From: Polyangiaceae bacterium
GTDB lineage: Bacteria; Myxococcota_A; Polyangia; Polyangiales; Polyangiaceae
NCBI GenBank assembly: GCA_019637265.1
Contig: JAHBVY010000002.1
Coordinates: 558,001 to 622,000, forward strand
Length of the DNA stretch: 64,000 bases
Direction of reading: 5' to 3'
The translations under genes and the position numbers were made by a program. The notes under the pieces were generated by a model. The model did not search any database and was not told where the DNA came from. It was given only the letters and a program-made list of their open reading frames with translations. Of this stretch, positions 8,833 through 17,763 are shown one piece after another; within the stretch, counting starts at the first letter, position 1, and each line of letters starts with the position of its first letter.

Positions 8833-9627
8833 TCAGCGCAGACCGGCGCAGGTCTGGCTGGTGATGCCGAGATCCAGGCGTGGCACGCAGATCCCGCTGG
8901 TGGAGCCGGCCGGGATATCGCAGAGACCCGAGGCGCACTGCTCGTGCTCCGTGCAGCTCGCGAAATCCGCAGTACGCGGTGAGCAGGTGCCGGCGTGGCA
9001 GATCAGCGCCTCCTCACAAGGCTCACTGAGGCAAGCCTGGTTGAGCGGCACCCGCGCCACGCAGTTCTGGCCGTTGCAGTAGAAGCCGGCGGCGCACTGA
9101 GCGTCCGCTGCGCTGCAGCGACCGCCGCCCGCCACCTCCACCGGTACTTGACAGGTGGACTGCTCACCGATGCAGCGGAAGCCCTTCAACGTGTCGCAGT
9201 CCTGATGGCTGGCACACGACTGACCTTTGTTGCGCGCCCCCTTGAACAGGCGATCGCACGGCGCGGTGGCCAGCGCGAGCAGCTTCACCTCCGCCAGGGT
9301 GAGCTTGGCGTCGGAGTAGGCCTTCTCCACGGCCTCGATGCAGCCCTCCGCGTGCTCATCGACGTAAGTCTCCCCGACCAAGCCGAGGCAGGTGGCCTCT
9401 TGATTGGCGCGGCAGCCCTCCTTGCCGTCTGGGTTGCCGCAGGAGCTGAGCACCTTCTCGTTACAGGCTGCCTTGGCCCAGGCGCCGCAGAAGCCCTCCC
9501 GCGTCTCGTAAGGGTTCTCAGGATCTTCCGTGCTCGAAGAGCAAGCGCCGAGCGCCACCGCCCCGATGAAGAGCCCCACCCCCAACACGCCCCCGAAAAA
9601 GTCCTTCGCGCCTGGCTTGAAAAGCAT
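8833..9627 (-). CDS. Cys-rich lipoprotein, function unknown
   Basis: The ATG at 9627 begins MLFKPGAKDFFGGVLGVG and leads into the lipobox VALGAC, giving 264 aa. The mature part has more than 20 Cys. After a helical N-terminal half it shows repeated C..D.DC...LKGFRC / C...AQCAAGFYCNGQNC / EQCASGLCD modules, as in the dickkopf/EGF-like Cys-rich secreted proteins of Myxococcota. Probably exported and disulfide-bonded. No enzymatic motif seen. The longer upstream frame to 9804 lacks a signal peptide and overlaps the divergent gene. Confidence 0.8.
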   Translation of the reverse strand: MLFKPGAKDFFGGVLGVGLFIGAVALGACSSSTEDPENPYETREGFCGAWAKAACNEKVLSSCGNPDGKEGCRANQEATCLGLVGETYVDEHAEGCIEAVEKAYSDAKLTLAEVKLLALATAPCDRLFKGARNKGQSCASHQDCDTLKGFRCIGEQSTCQVPVEVAGGGRCSAADAQCAAGFYCNGQNCVARVPLNQACLSEPCEEALICHAGTCSPRTADFASCTEHEQCASGLCDIPAGSTSGICVPRLDLGITSQTCAGLR

Positions 9628-9707
9628 GCTTACCTCGCAGTGATATCGCAGACGATAGCCCAAGCCCCGCCGTCTGCCACCCTGAAGAATAGTCAGCCCA
9701 CCTCGCC

Positions 9708-10646
9708 ATGACCCCGGGGCACCCCCAGAACGGTACGCCGCCTCGCCCGCATCGGGCAGCGCGCGACACACCTGCTCCGCCGGACGTGCCGCCCGATCTG
9801 CCACCGGACCTGCCGCCGATCGCGGCGCGGCTGATGATGGCGGGCGCCACCGTGTTCATGACGGTGGCCGCGATGTTCCTCGGGGTCTCGCTGCTCGGCC
9901 TGGCCGTGATCTTGTCGGGGGTCGACCCGAAGGTCGCGGTGCAGCAGCCGCTGTGGCTCGCGGCAGGGGCCTTCGCGTCCCAGGCATCCGTGTTCTTGGT
10001 CGTGCTGCTCGCTTGGCGCACCTGGCAGCGCTTCCGCGGCATCACGCGGCAACAGGCGCGCGCGGAGCTGTTCCCCATGCGCGTGCCGCAGGCGCTCGAG
10101 CTGTTCGGTGCGCTACTCGTCTCCTTCGGAGTCGCCCCGTTGGCGATCGGCGTCGCGACGTTGGTCGGCGACGCGCTCGGCGTCGAAGCTGGCTCCGCGG
10201 AGGTGGTGCGCCGCGCGGCCAGCGCGCCGACGCTGGTGTTCTGCTTGCTGCTCCTCTGCATCAGCGTGCTGCCGGGCGTGGTGGAGGAGGCGCTGTTTCG
10301 CGGCTTCGTGACGCGCCTCTTCATCGAGTGGCCGTGGCTCGCTTGGGTGCTGCCGAGCCTGCTCTTCGGCTTGGTGCACTTGGACGTGGTGCAGTCCATC
10401 GGCACCGCCATCTTGGGCCTGGGGTTCGGCTGGGTCAGGCTACGGAGCGCCTCGATTGTCCCCGCGATGTTCGCGCACGCGAGCTACAATGGCGCGGTGC
10501 TCGTCACCGCGCGGTTCACGCCGGAGCCTGAAGAGGCCGCGGGCGTCCCTGTCCTGCTGGTAGCCGCTGGCTGTGGCGTGGCGCTGCTGGGCAACTGGCT
10601 GCTCGGGGTGAGCCTCGCGAGGCGCGCGAGCAAGGAACCGATATGA
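9708..10646 (+). CDS. CPBP-family intramembrane metalloprotease
   Basis: An integral membrane protein with about eight hydrophobic segments after a Pro-rich cytoplasmic N-terminus of ~35 residues. The family motifs are in order: EEALFRGFVTR (EExxxR, about 194-204), LLFGLVHLD (FxxxH) and FAHASYNG (HxxxN/D). These form the metal-binding glutamate protease site of the CAAX protease / bacteriocin-processing (Abi) family. Substrate unknown. The stop overlaps the next gene by 4 bp (ATGA), so the two are probably coupled. Confidence 0.88.
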   Translation: MTPGHPQNGTPPRPHRAARDTPAPPDVPPDLPPDLPPIAARLMMAGATVFMTVAAMFLGVSLLGLAVILSGVDPKVAVQQPLWLAAGAFASQASVFLVVLLAWRTWQRFRGITRQQARAELFPMRVPQALELFGALLVSFGVAPLAIGVATLVGDALGVEAGSAEVVRRAASAPTLVFCLLLLCISVLPGVVEEALFRGFVTRLFIEWPWLAWVLPSLLFGLVHLDVVQSIGTAILGLGFGWVRLRSASIVPAMFAHASYNGAVLVTARFTPEPEEAAGVPVLLVAAGCGVALLGNWLLGVSLARRASKEPI

Positions 10647-11332
10647 CTGACCACGACGAAGGCGACGAGCGAACGCTAGAGGGCAGCTCGCCTGATGAGC
10701 CCGCGCGCGACGAGGCAGCGGACAGCTCGCCTGATGAGCCTGCGCGTGATGAGGGTGCGGCGAACGTCGGCTCATCGGACGAGCCCGCGGGCCGTGAGGG
10801 CGCAGGCGTCAGCTCGCCTGATGAGCCCGGCGACACCGGTAAGAACGAGCCAGGGAAGCGCACCTCGCTCAACTGGAAGAGCGCGGCGCTGCCCGTCGCC
10901 ATCACGCTCCTTTTATCGGTGTTCATCGTCTACCCCTACGTGCGGAACATCCAGCTGTTCGGCGCCCAGCAGATCGCCCCAGCGGACGATAAGGGCGTCA
11001 AGCTGACGAATGAAGGAGCCCGCCTGCTCGAAGGCATCCAGGAGGGCGGCACCCTCGAGGGCTTCCAAGTGGAGCACCTCCGGGGTCCCATCCGTGATCG
11101 ACTCGAGGTCGAGCTCGAACGCGGCGGCCAGCGCGTCCGGGTGTTCGTCTCCCGGCAAGATCGCGTCAGCTTCGAGCCCCCCCGCAAGACCCAAATGTAC
11201 GCGGTGCATTACGAGAACGCGAAGCCCAACGCCGACGCGGTGACCAGCGAGGAGTACATCGCGCTGGTGGAGGCCGTGGCCAAGGTGGTGGAGCGGCACG
11301 AGCGCAAGGTGTCGATGCCGAAGGGACTATGA
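10643..11332 (+). CDS. Single-pass membrane protein with acidic repeat region
   Basis: Residues 15-65 contain repeats of SSPDEPARDE type, encoded by near-identical DNA blocks (AGCTCGCCTGATGAGCC and variants). One transmembrane helix follows (ALPVAITLLLSVFIVYPYV, about 87-105), then a ~120-residue alpha/beta domain of unknown type. It overlaps the CPBP protease gene upstream (4 bp) and the esterase gene downstream (4 bp), giving a three-gene operon. A protease substrate or partner role is speculative. Confidence 0.78.
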   Translation: MTDHDEGDERTLEGSSPDEPARDEAADSSPDEPARDEGAANVGSSDEPAGREGAGVSSPDEPGDTGKNEPGKRTSLNWKSAALPVAITLLLSVFIVYPYVRNIQLFGAQQIAPADDKGVKLTNEGARLLEGIQEGGTLEGFQVEHLRGPIRDRLEVELERGGQRVRVFVSRQDRVSFEPPRKTQMYAVHYENAKPNADAVTSEEYIALVEAVAKVVERHERKVSMPKGL

Positions 11333-12234
11333 CCCACCGCCGACACCTGCTGCTCGGCGCGGGCGCGCTCGCCACCTCAGCGCTGCTCGGCGCGCGGCGG
11401 GGCCTCGCTACCACGCCTTCGTCCGATGTACTGACGGCTCACGATCTCATCCTCCCCGGCGATCCAAAGCTCGCGCGACGCACCTTGGTGCTCGTGCCCA
11501 AGCCGACACCCACCCGCCCGGTGCCGGTGCTGGTGCTGCTCCACGGCCTGGGTGAGACGGGCAACGAGCTGCTCGGGATCCACGCCTGGGGCGACAAGTA
11601 TGGCCTCGTCACCAGCTACGAGCGGCTGAAGCGGCTCCCCATCGAGCGCACCATGCCGCGCGCGCGTTACCTCACGGATGAGCACCTCGAGCGGCTCAAC
11701 ACCTCGCTCGTCACGCGGCCGTTCCGTGACCTCATCCTGGTGTGCCCGGTGACGCCCAATCCTTATCGCATGCAGCCTTCGCACCTCACGCTGGATCGCT
11801 ACGCCGCGTGGATCGAAGAGACGCTCTTGCCCAGCGTGCGTGAGCGCTTCCCGGCGACGAAGAGCGCGCTCCACACGGGTCTCGATGGTTGTTCGCTCGG
11901 CGGCTACGTGGGCATGGAGGTGATGCTGCGCCGCCCGCACCTGTTCAGCTCGTTCGGTGGGGTGCAGAGCGCGTTCGGGGTGCCCCAGGGTCAGCTCTAC
12001 GCGCGGCGCTTGGCGACGCTCATCGACGAAGTGGGGCCGCGCGCGCTGCACTTCGAGACCTCCACGGAGGATCCTTACCTCGCCGCCAATCGCGCGCTCT
12101 CGAGCGAGCTCCGGCGCCTGAAGGTGCCCCACACGCTGACGGTGCTGCCGGGGCCGCACAACCAGCCTTGGCTCCGCGAGATAGGCACCTTGGAGCTCGT
12201 CCGCTGGCACGCCGAGCAGCTCGCGCTGAGCTAG
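11329..12234 (+). CDS. Secreted alpha/beta-hydrolase (esterase-like)
   Basis: The N-terminus has RRHLLLGAGALATSALLGA, a Tat-like signal without a perfect RRxFLK. The core is an alpha/beta hydrolase: VPVLVLLHGLGETG (oxyanion strand), the nucleophile elbow GCSLGGYVG (Ser in G-x-S-x-G), a candidate acid in STEDPY and the catalytic His in GPHNQPW. It resembles esterase D / feruloyl-esterase-like enzymes. Substrate not predictable. Third gene of the operon. It ends 13 bp before the convergent nucleotidyltransferase gene. Confidence 0.8.
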   Translation: MTHRRHLLLGAGALATSALLGARRGLATTPSSDVLTAHDLILPGDPKLARRTLVLVPKPTPTRPVPVLVLLHGLGETGNELLGIHAWGDKYGLVTSYERLKRLPIERTMPRARYLTDEHLERLNTSLVTRPFRDLILVCPVTPNPYRMQPSHLTLDRYAAWIEETLLPSVRERFPATKSALHTGLDGCSLGGYVGMEVMLRRPHLFSSFGGVQSAFGVPQGQLYARRLATLIDEVGPRALHFETSTEDPYLAANRALSSELRRLKVPHTLTVLPGPHNQPWLREIGTLELVRWHAEQLALS

Positions 12235-12247
12235 AGCAAGCAGCGGT

Positions 12248-12742
12248 TCATCGTGCGTCCTTCGGGTGAGCCCCGTCCGGATGCGCCTCGAGCCAGGTGA
12301 CATCGGCGAGGTCCTTCGGTCGAGCAGCGGCGCGCTTGTTCGCGAGGAGCGCCTGTCGCCCAATGATCCGAACGTGACGTCCATCGAGGACGATGGTGCA
12401 ATGGTCACGAAGCGCGTCATCGAAATCTATCCCGTCGATCTGCGTGAGGATCTCGATGAGGTTCGGCTTGATCCCCATGCGGTACCCATATCCGGGGCGG
12501 GCGAAGAGCCCCTCTGTCACCTGATGAGCAGCGACAGGTGCACCAAAGGCGACGAGCGCACGGAAGACCCGCCTAGCGTTCTCAGTCGTGGCTCGCACGA
12601 ATATGTCCAGATCGTCAGTGCCACGCACATGACCATAGGCTGCTACCGCGTGGCCCCCGATGATCACAAAGTCCGCGTGAGCGTCGGTCAGCGCGAGGAG
12701 CAGATCGCGATAGTCAGTCGGGAGCGCGTCCGCGTTCAGCAT
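12248..12742 (-). CDS. Nucleotidyltransferase-fold protein (possible TA component)
   Basis: The sequence VIIGGHAVAAYGHVRGTDDLDIFVR carries the GG...DxD signature of the DNA polymerase-beta-like (MNT) nucleotidyltransferase fold. It is followed by a C-terminal helical part (LLANKRAAARPKDLADVTWLE) typical of DUF6036-like and AbiEii-like proteins. 164 aa. It overlaps the 89-aa gene upstream by 29 bp, so the two are probably one transcript. Such small MNT proteins often pair as toxin-antitoxin or phage-defence modules. That role is an inference here. Confidence 0.8.
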   Translation of the reverse strand: MLNADALPTDYRDLLLALTDAHADFVIIGGHAVAAYGHVRGTDDLDIFVRATTENARRVFRALVAFGAPVAAHQVTEGLFARPGYGYRMGIKPNLIEILTQIDGIDFDDALRDHCTIVLDGRHVRIIGRQALLANKRAAARPKDLADVTWLEAHPDGAHPKDAR

Positions 12743-12983
12743 GGATGTCGAACACCTCCCCGGGGAGCTCGTGACGAGGGGTCTCCGTCAGCGTACCGCC
12801 CGCCAAGAGCCAGAGCCGCTTCGTTAGAGGCCAGACGTGCGCGATGCGCTCTTCGAGCGACCTGCCGTCGTGGAGCGGGGGCTTAGGTGCACCCGACGGG
12901 ACGACCTCACCACCCCAGATCGCGCGCCGAAGCGCGGCCCTCATGGCCCGATCACCCGAGCTGTCTCGATCCTCCGCGCTCAC
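12714..12983 (-). CDS. Small protein paired with nucleotidyltransferase
   Basis: 89 aa from a GTG start, with no recognised domain. It has a charged N-terminus, then RSLEERIAHVWPLTKRLWLLAG, and ends in an acidic/basic tail. Its 3' end overlaps the nucleotidyltransferase start by 29 bp. It begins 152 bp from a divergent acyl-CoA synthetase gene. If the pair is a toxin-antitoxin module, this would be the regulator or antitoxin partner. Confidence 0.6.
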   Translation of the reverse strand: MSAEDRDSSGDRAMRAALRRAIWGGEVVPSGAPKPPLHDGRSLEERIAHVWPLTKRLWLLAGGTLTETPRHELPGEVFDIHAERGRAPD

Positions 12984-13032
12984 GTCGGGATCCTAGCACA
13001 CACCTTCGTCTTGGCTGAGGATCCTGCTCCCC

Positions 13033-13054
13033 GGGTTTTGGGGGTTTGGCAGTG
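13033..13054 (+). repeat. G/T-rich dispersed motif copy
   Basis: GGGTTTTGGGGGTTTGGCAG followed by TG. One of the clearest copies, in the divergent gap upstream of the acyl-CoA synthetase gene. Confidence 0.65.
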
Positions 13055-13134
13055 AACCACAAGGCAGCGCTGCGCGGCGCCCCGCGCCCTGAAGTGCGTT
13101 AGGCTCGCGCCGTCCGCCCTCAACCTCCAAGACC

Positions 13135-14691
13135 ATGACCCCCCCCGAACCTAGCCTGCTGCTCCGCCGCTTCTTTGCGGTCGTGCGTGACAGAAGCTCA
13201 CAGCTCGCGATGAGCGATGAGCACGAGCAGGTGACGTTCGCCGAGCTGGGCGCGCGAGTGCGCCGCGTCGCTGCGGCGCTCGAGCGGCGCGGGCTCCGCG
13301 GCAAGCGCCTGGCGCTGCTCCTGCCGCAGGGCTCGGGCTGGGTGGAGGCGTTCTTCGGCGCGCTCGCGAGCGGCGCCACCGTGGTGCCGCTCAGCCACCT
13401 GCACCCAGAGGCCGAACAGCGCGGCTTCATCGCGGCCTCACGCGCGGAGGCGCTGATAAGCTCGCGGTATTTCGCGCAGGGCGAGGCGCTCGCCGACGCG
13501 TTGCCGATGCACACCCTGGAGGAGCTGCGCCTCGGCTCGAGGGGTGAGCCGAACGGCGCCGCGACCACCGAACCATTTCCGCCAGGCAACTCCCTCGCGA
13601 TCATCCTCTACACCAGCGGCACCACCGGCAAGCCCAAGGGAGCGCTCATCCACCACGACCACTTGGGCAGGCTCACCGAGCTCTTGAGCGCCGCCTGGGA
13701 AGTCAACCACACGGACACCCTGCTGCACTGCCTCCCGCTGCACCACCTGCACGGCCTCGGCATCGCCTTGCTCACGGCGCTCACCAGCGGCGCCAGCATC
13801 CGGATGTTCGAGCGCTTCGACGCCGCGCGGCTGTTCAGCGCGATGGAGCGCGCGACGCTCTTCATGGGAGTGCCCACGATGCACAAGCTGCTCTTGAACG
13901 CGCTGGACGACGCCGATGAGGACACGCAGGCAACCTGGCGCCACAACGCCGCCAAGCTGCGCCTGGTGACGAGCGGCTCCGCGGCGCTACCCGTGAGCGT
14001 CGGGGAGCGCTGGCGACAGCTCACGGGCAGCTACCCCCTCGAGCGCTTCGGCATGACCGAGATAGGCGTCGGGCTGACGAATCCGCTCGCGGGGCCGCGG
14101 CGCCCGGGGAGCGTCGGGCTACCTCTGCCCGGGATGCAGATCCGCGTGGTGAACGAGCACGGCGAGGACGCCGCGCCGGGGGAGCCGGGCGAGCTGTGGA
14201 TCGCTGGGCCCACGGTGTTCGCGGGCTACGATGGTGACCCGGGCGCGACCTCCGCGAGCTTCGAGGGCGCTTGGTTCAAGAGCGGCGACACCGCGGCGTG
14301 GGAGGCGGGCGGCTACTGCAAGATCTTGGGGCGCACCAGCGTCGACATCCTGAAGAGCGGTGGCTACAAGCTCTCGGCGTTGGAGCTCGAGGAGCTCTTG
14401 CGCACCCACCCCGACATCGCCGACGCCGCGGTAGTCGGTATCCCTGACGAAACCTGGGGTGAGATCGCCGTCGCCGGCCTGCTGCTGGTGCCTCACGCCA
14501 CCTTGGATGAAGCGAGCCTGCGGGAGTGGGCGAAGGAGCGCGTGGCCGCCTACAAAGTGCCGAGGCGCGCGCTCTCTTTCGATGACTTCCCCCGAAACCC
14601 AGTGGGCAAGGTGATGAAGCCGACGCTCAAACAGTGGATCACCGAGCGACTCGCCAAACCCCAGAATCCCCCTCACCTCGAGGGACCGTAA
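13135..14691 (+). CDS. AMP-forming acyl-CoA synthetase (malonyl-CoA synthetase-like)
   Basis: An ANL-superfamily enzyme that activates a carboxylic acid as its adenylate and transfers it to CoA. Visible motifs are the P-loop YTSGTTGKPKGA (about 158-169), LPLHHLHGL, FGMTEIG, the adenylate-binding WFKSGDTA (about 382), the hinge GRTSVDILKSGGYK and the catalytic Lys region PRNPVGKVMK near the C-terminus. The order and LKSGGYK...E hinge resemble MatB-type malonyl/methylmalonyl-CoA synthetases, but substrate specificity is not certain. Length 518 aa is normal. The last codons (LAKPQNP) contain a copy of the C-rich dispersed motif. Confidence 0.85.
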   Translation: MTPPEPSLLLRRFFAVVRDRSSQLAMSDEHEQVTFAELGARVRRVAAALERRGLRGKRLALLLPQGSGWVEAFFGALASGATVVPLSHLHPEAEQRGFIAASRAEALISSRYFAQGEALADALPMHTLEELRLGSRGEPNGAATTEPFPPGNSLAIILYTSGTTGKPKGALIHHDHLGRLTELLSAAWEVNHTDTLLHCLPLHHLHGLGIALLTALTSGASIRMFERFDAARLFSAMERATLFMGVPTMHKLLLNALDDADEDTQATWRHNAAKLRLVTSGSAALPVSVGERWRQLTGSYPLERFGMTEIGVGLTNPLAGPRRPGSVGLPLPGMQIRVVNEHGEDAAPGEPGELWIAGPTVFAGYDGDPGATSASFEGAWFKSGDTAAWEAGGYCKILGRTSVDILKSGGYKLSALELEELLRTHPDIADAAVVGIPDETWGEIAVAGLLLVPHATLDEASLREWAKERVAAYKVPRRALSFDDFPRNPVGKVMKPTLKQWITERLAKPQNPPHLEGP

Positions 14692-14732
14692 CTCACCTTG
14701 GCTTGCCCCCCGCCGAAGCCCAGCGCAAGCTC

Positions 14733-15923
14733 GTGCGCGTGGCGCGCCCTGGCAGCACTCGTGGAGGCCTCGTCTCAGCCCTCACCCGCTCAGCTGCGGC
14801 GGCGGTGGATCGCGCCGTCACCGTGGCGGCCGCAGCGCAGCTCCGGCGTGGCAAGCCCTCACGCACCGAGCGGCTCTCGCTGGACGAACGGCTCGCCGCG
14901 CTGGACGCGATCGCCCAGAGCTACCCCGAGGCCGAACGCTATTTCCGCTCGGCGAGGAGCATCCAGCCCGCGCTGCGCGAGGTCCGCGCGCTCCCGGCGG
15001 ACTGGGCACCGCGCGGCGCCACGAGTCTCTCCAGCGGCTCGGCTAGCGGCTCCGCGCGCGCGGCGAGCGCAGCACCTGGTCAGGTGCTCGACCTAGCTTG
15101 GCCGAGCGACTACACCTGCTACCTGCCGGCGCTGGACGAGCGCTACGCCCGCGCGCGAGAGAACCACACCGCCTCGGCGCGGCTGTTCCGTCACGTGGGC
15201 GCGCCGCGCCCAGCAGCCGTGCTGATCCACGGCTACCTCGGCGGTCATTTCCCCACGGAGGAGCGCGTGTGGCCGGTGCGCTGGCTGTTCCGCAAGGGCC
15301 TGAACGTGGCGCTGTTCGTGCTCCCTTTCCACGGGGTGAGGCGCGCGGCCGAGCGGCGCGGGCCACCTCCCTTCCCCGGCTCCGACCCGCGCATGACCAA
15401 CGAGGGCTTCCGCCAGGGCATGGCTGACGCGCGCGATCTGATCGGCTGGCTCCGCGGCGGCGCGGGCGCTGCCGACGCTCCCCAAGGACCGGCGTCCGCG
15501 CCAGTGGGCGTGATGGGCATGAGCCTGGGCGGCTACTCCACCGCGCTGCTCGCGACGCTCGAGCCGGAGCTCGCCTTCGCCGTGCCGCTGATCCCGCTCG
15601 CCTCCCTGGCCGATTTCGCCCGCGATCAAGGCCGCCTCGGCGGCACCGAGGCCGAGCGGCGCCTGCAACACGCGGCGCTCGCGCGCGCCGGTCGCGTGGT
15701 GAGCCCACTCGAGCGGCGCCTGGTGATGCCCCGCGAGCGCGTGCTGGTGATCGGCGCCGAGGCGGACCGCATCACCCCCATCGCCCACGCCGAGCAGCTG
15801 GCGCGTCACTTCGACGCTCCCCTCGAGAGCTGGCCCGGCGGCCACCTGCTCCAGCTCGGCCGCTCCGAAGCCTTCCGCAGCGTAGGCAGGCTCCTTGACG
15901 AGCTGGGCGTGACGCACAGCTGA
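14733..15923 (+). CDS. Alpha/beta-hydrolase (ABHD18-like)
   Basis: The core has AAVLIHGYLGGHFPTEE, VALFVLPFHGVRR, the nucleophile elbow GMSLGGYSTALLA, and a late Asp (GAEADRITP) and His (PGGHLLQ) completing a triad. The HGYLGG...PFHG pattern resembles the ABHD18/DUF2048-type hydrolases. Function unknown. The start is uncertain. An ATG at 14634 lies inside the upstream gene, so I place it at GTG 14733 (14739 is equally possible), shortly after the synthetase stop and suggesting co-transcription. Confidence 0.75.
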   Translation: MRVARPGSTRGGLVSALTRSAAAAVDRAVTVAAAAQLRRGKPSRTERLSLDERLAALDAIAQSYPEAERYFRSARSIQPALREVRALPADWAPRGATSLSSGSASGSARAASAAPGQVLDLAWPSDYTCYLPALDERYARARENHTASARLFRHVGAPRPAAVLIHGYLGGHFPTEERVWPVRWLFRKGLNVALFVLPFHGVRRAAERRGPPPFPGSDPRMTNEGFRQGMADARDLIGWLRGGAGAADAPQGPASAPVGVMGMSLGGYSTALLATLEPELAFAVPLIPLASLADFARDQGRLGGTEAERRLQHAALARAGRVVSPLERRLVMPRERVLVIGAEADRITPIAHAEQLARHFDAPLESWPGGHLLQLGRSEAFRSVGRLLDELGVTHS

Positions 15924-15944
15924 CGCACCAACGTCAGCCTATTT

Positions 15945-16055
15945 ACCTAGGCTCTGCCCGCGCCACCTAGTCTTCGCACGCTACACGCGCGCCACCCTGG
16001 TTCGCGATGCGGAGCTCACCTGGGCTCTGCCCACACCACGTAGTCCTCGCCGCTC
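15945..16055. repeat. Imperfect direct duplication of a gene 3' end
   Basis: 15945-15981 (ACCTAGGCTCTGCCCGCG...) repeats 16018-16055 (ACCTGGGCTCTGCCCACA...) with scattered mismatches. The second copy is the last codons and stop of the methyltransferase gene. The first lies just beyond it, between convergent genes. Confidence 0.6.
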
Positions 16056-16771
16056 CGGAGCCCTCCCCGGCGCTCACACAGCGCCATCGCCTCACCCCGG
16101 GTGCGCTCGATGTGCGTGAGCAGCGCGTCGGCGAAGGCGCGATCGCTGAGCCGCTCGGCGCGCGCCTTGGCCATGTTCAGCTGCCCTTGAATGAAGGCGG
16201 GGCCGAAACGGATCGGGAAGCGGCGCTCCTGCACCACCCGCATGCCGCACTGCTCGAGCTGCCGCCGCACCCAGCTGAGCGGGTACTCACGATAGGGCCT
16301 CTCACCAGCCAAGAGCAGGCACGCGTCGCGTAGCCGACCGATGGCGCTCACCACCTGACCGCTCATATCCGTGGGCAAATAGGGCACGTAGGGCTCGAGC
16401 CCGATCAGGTACAAGCGGCCTCCCACCAGCTCGCGCAGCCGCGGAAACAGCTGGTCTTGAAAGTAAGGCGCGAAGCCCTCCACCGCGCCGAGCAGGTAGT
16501 CAGCTATCACGACATCATAGCGCTCACCCGCGAGCAGCGTCGGGTCCTCCCAGTTGCCCACGATGAGCCGGTCCACCTCGCGAACACGGATCCCCGCCGC
16601 GCGGATCTGCGCTGCCATCGACTCGGCGCCCGTGACCGCGTCCCAACGCTCCGTCGGCAGCTCGCTGAGCCACTTGAGCGAGCTTGTGCCGGTGCCCGCG
16701 TCGAGCACGCGCCCCCACCGCGCGCCCGCGTGAAGCTCCTCCAAGGTGCGATACAGCGCCGAGACGACCAT
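16016..16771 (-). CDS. SAM-dependent methyltransferase-like protein
   Basis: ATG at 16771, 251 aa. Motif I is WGRVLDAGTGTSSLKWL near the N-terminus, followed by an acidic loop and YDVVIADYLLGAVEGFAPYF, the post-motif region of class I methyltransferases. The second half (LYLIGLEPYVPYLP..., REYPLSWVRRQLEQCGMRVV) suggests a small-molecule or lipid substrate. No closer family assigned. Upstream frame to 16924 is open but reaches into a G/T-rich motif, so the shorter start is preferred. Confidence 0.72.
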   Translation of the reverse strand: MVVSALYRTLEELHAGARWGRVLDAGTGTSSLKWLSELPTERWDAVTGAESMAAQIRAAGIRVREVDRLIVGNWEDPTLLAGERYDVVIADYLLGAVEGFAPYFQDQLFPRLRELVGGRLYLIGLEPYVPYLPTDMSGQVVSAIGRLRDACLLLAGERPYREYPLSWVRRQLEQCGMRVVQERRFPIRFGPAFIQGQLNMAKARAERLSDRAFADALLTHIERTRGEAMALCERRGGLRSGEDYVVWAEPR

Positions 16772-16842
16772 GCGCCGTACTATCGCACGCCTTGGACGCG
16801 CGGCAGCTTCAAGCGCTCCTCGCAGGGACGTGAGGCGACTCT

Positions 16843-16863
16843 CGTCCAACCCCCCCAAAACCC
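16843..16863 (-). repeat. G/T-rich dispersed motif copy
   Basis: CGTCCAACCCCCCCAAAACC plus one C, C-rich strand. It lies in the same divergent gap as an oppositely oriented copy at 16951-16970. Confidence 0.6.
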
Positions 16864-16950
16864 ATGAAGAGCTACGCAGCGCCAATGAACAGGTATGCGC
16901 ACTATCATCAGGCCACGGCCCCATCCCTGCGTCGCGACCTGACTTTGGAT

Positions 16951-16970
16951 CGGGTGGGGGTTTGGCAAGG
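16951..16970 (+). repeat. G/T-rich dispersed motif copy
   Basis: CGGGTGGGGGTTTGGCAAGG, inverted relative to the copy at 16843-16863 and 26 bp before the YggS-family start. Confidence 0.6.
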
Positions 16971-16995
16971 CGCTGCGCCGGCGCTACACCGCGCC

Positions 16996-17763
16996 ATGCG
17001 AGCGCTCACGCCGGAGGACATCGCGCGCTTCGGGGAAGACCCCACGGCGCGCTTCAAGGCCAACCTGGACGCTGTCGAGGCGCGTATCTCCGCCGCCTGC
17101 CGCCGCGCCGGCAGGCCGCGCGCTGAAGTGCGCCTGCTCCCCATCACCAAGACGGTGCCGGTGCCCGTGCTCGAGCGCGCCATCCTGGCTGGCGTCACCA
17201 CGTTGGGCGAGAACCGCGTGCAAGAGCTGGAGCAGAAGCACGCGGCGCTCCACGCGCCGGGCCTCCGCTGGTGCCTGGTGGGCCACCTCCAAGGAAACAA
17301 AGTGAAGCAGGCGGTGCGCATCGCTGACGAGTTCCATGCCCTCGACAGCCTGCGCCTGGCGGCGCGCCTCGACGCGGCGCTCGAGGCGCTGGGCCGCGAG
17401 CTCGACGTCACCATCCAGGTGAATACATCAGGTGAACAGACTAAATTCGGGATCGCCCCGAGTGAGGTCATGGCCTTCGCCGACGCGCTCGGCGCCTACC
17501 CGCGCCTGCGCCCGCGAGGCCTGATGACCTTGGCGATGTTGAGCGCCGACCTCGCCGAGGTGAGACCCTGCTTCGAGCGCCTGCGCGCACTGCGCGATCA
17601 GGTGATCCGTCAGCATCCCTCACTCACGGAGCTCTCCATGGGCATGTCCGGCGACTTCGAGGCCGCCATCGAAGAAGGCGCCACCATCGTCCGCGTCGGC
17701 CAAGCCCTGTTCGGCGCCCGCCCCACGAGAGACAGCGACTACTGGCCAGGCCTCGCGCCGTGA
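16996..17763 (+). CDS. YggS/PLPBP-family pyridoxal phosphate homeostasis protein
   Basis: A PLP-binding protein of the Alr-N fold that buffers PLP in the cytosol. Family signatures are LLPITKTVPV (PLP Lys in the K of ITKT), LGENRVQELEQK, WCLVGHLQGNKVKQA, FHALDSL, VNTSGEQTKFG, RPRGLMTLAML, LSMGMSGDFEAAIEEGAT and VRVGQALFG. The usual Ser in VNxSxE is preceded by Thr here (NTSGEQ). ATG 16996 gives 255 aa, normal for the family. The longer frame to 16864 runs through the repeat motif. Confidence 0.92.
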   Translation: MRALTPEDIARFGEDPTARFKANLDAVEARISAACRRAGRPRAEVRLLPITKTVPVPVLERAILAGVTTLGENRVQELEQKHAALHAPGLRWCLVGHLQGNKVKQAVRIADEFHALDSLRLAARLDAALEALGRELDVTIQVNTSGEQTKFGIAPSEVMAFADALGAYPRLRPRGLMTLAMLSADLAEVRPCFERLRALRDQVIRQHPSLTELSMGMSGDFEAAIEEGATIVRVGQALFGARPTRDSDYWPGLAP

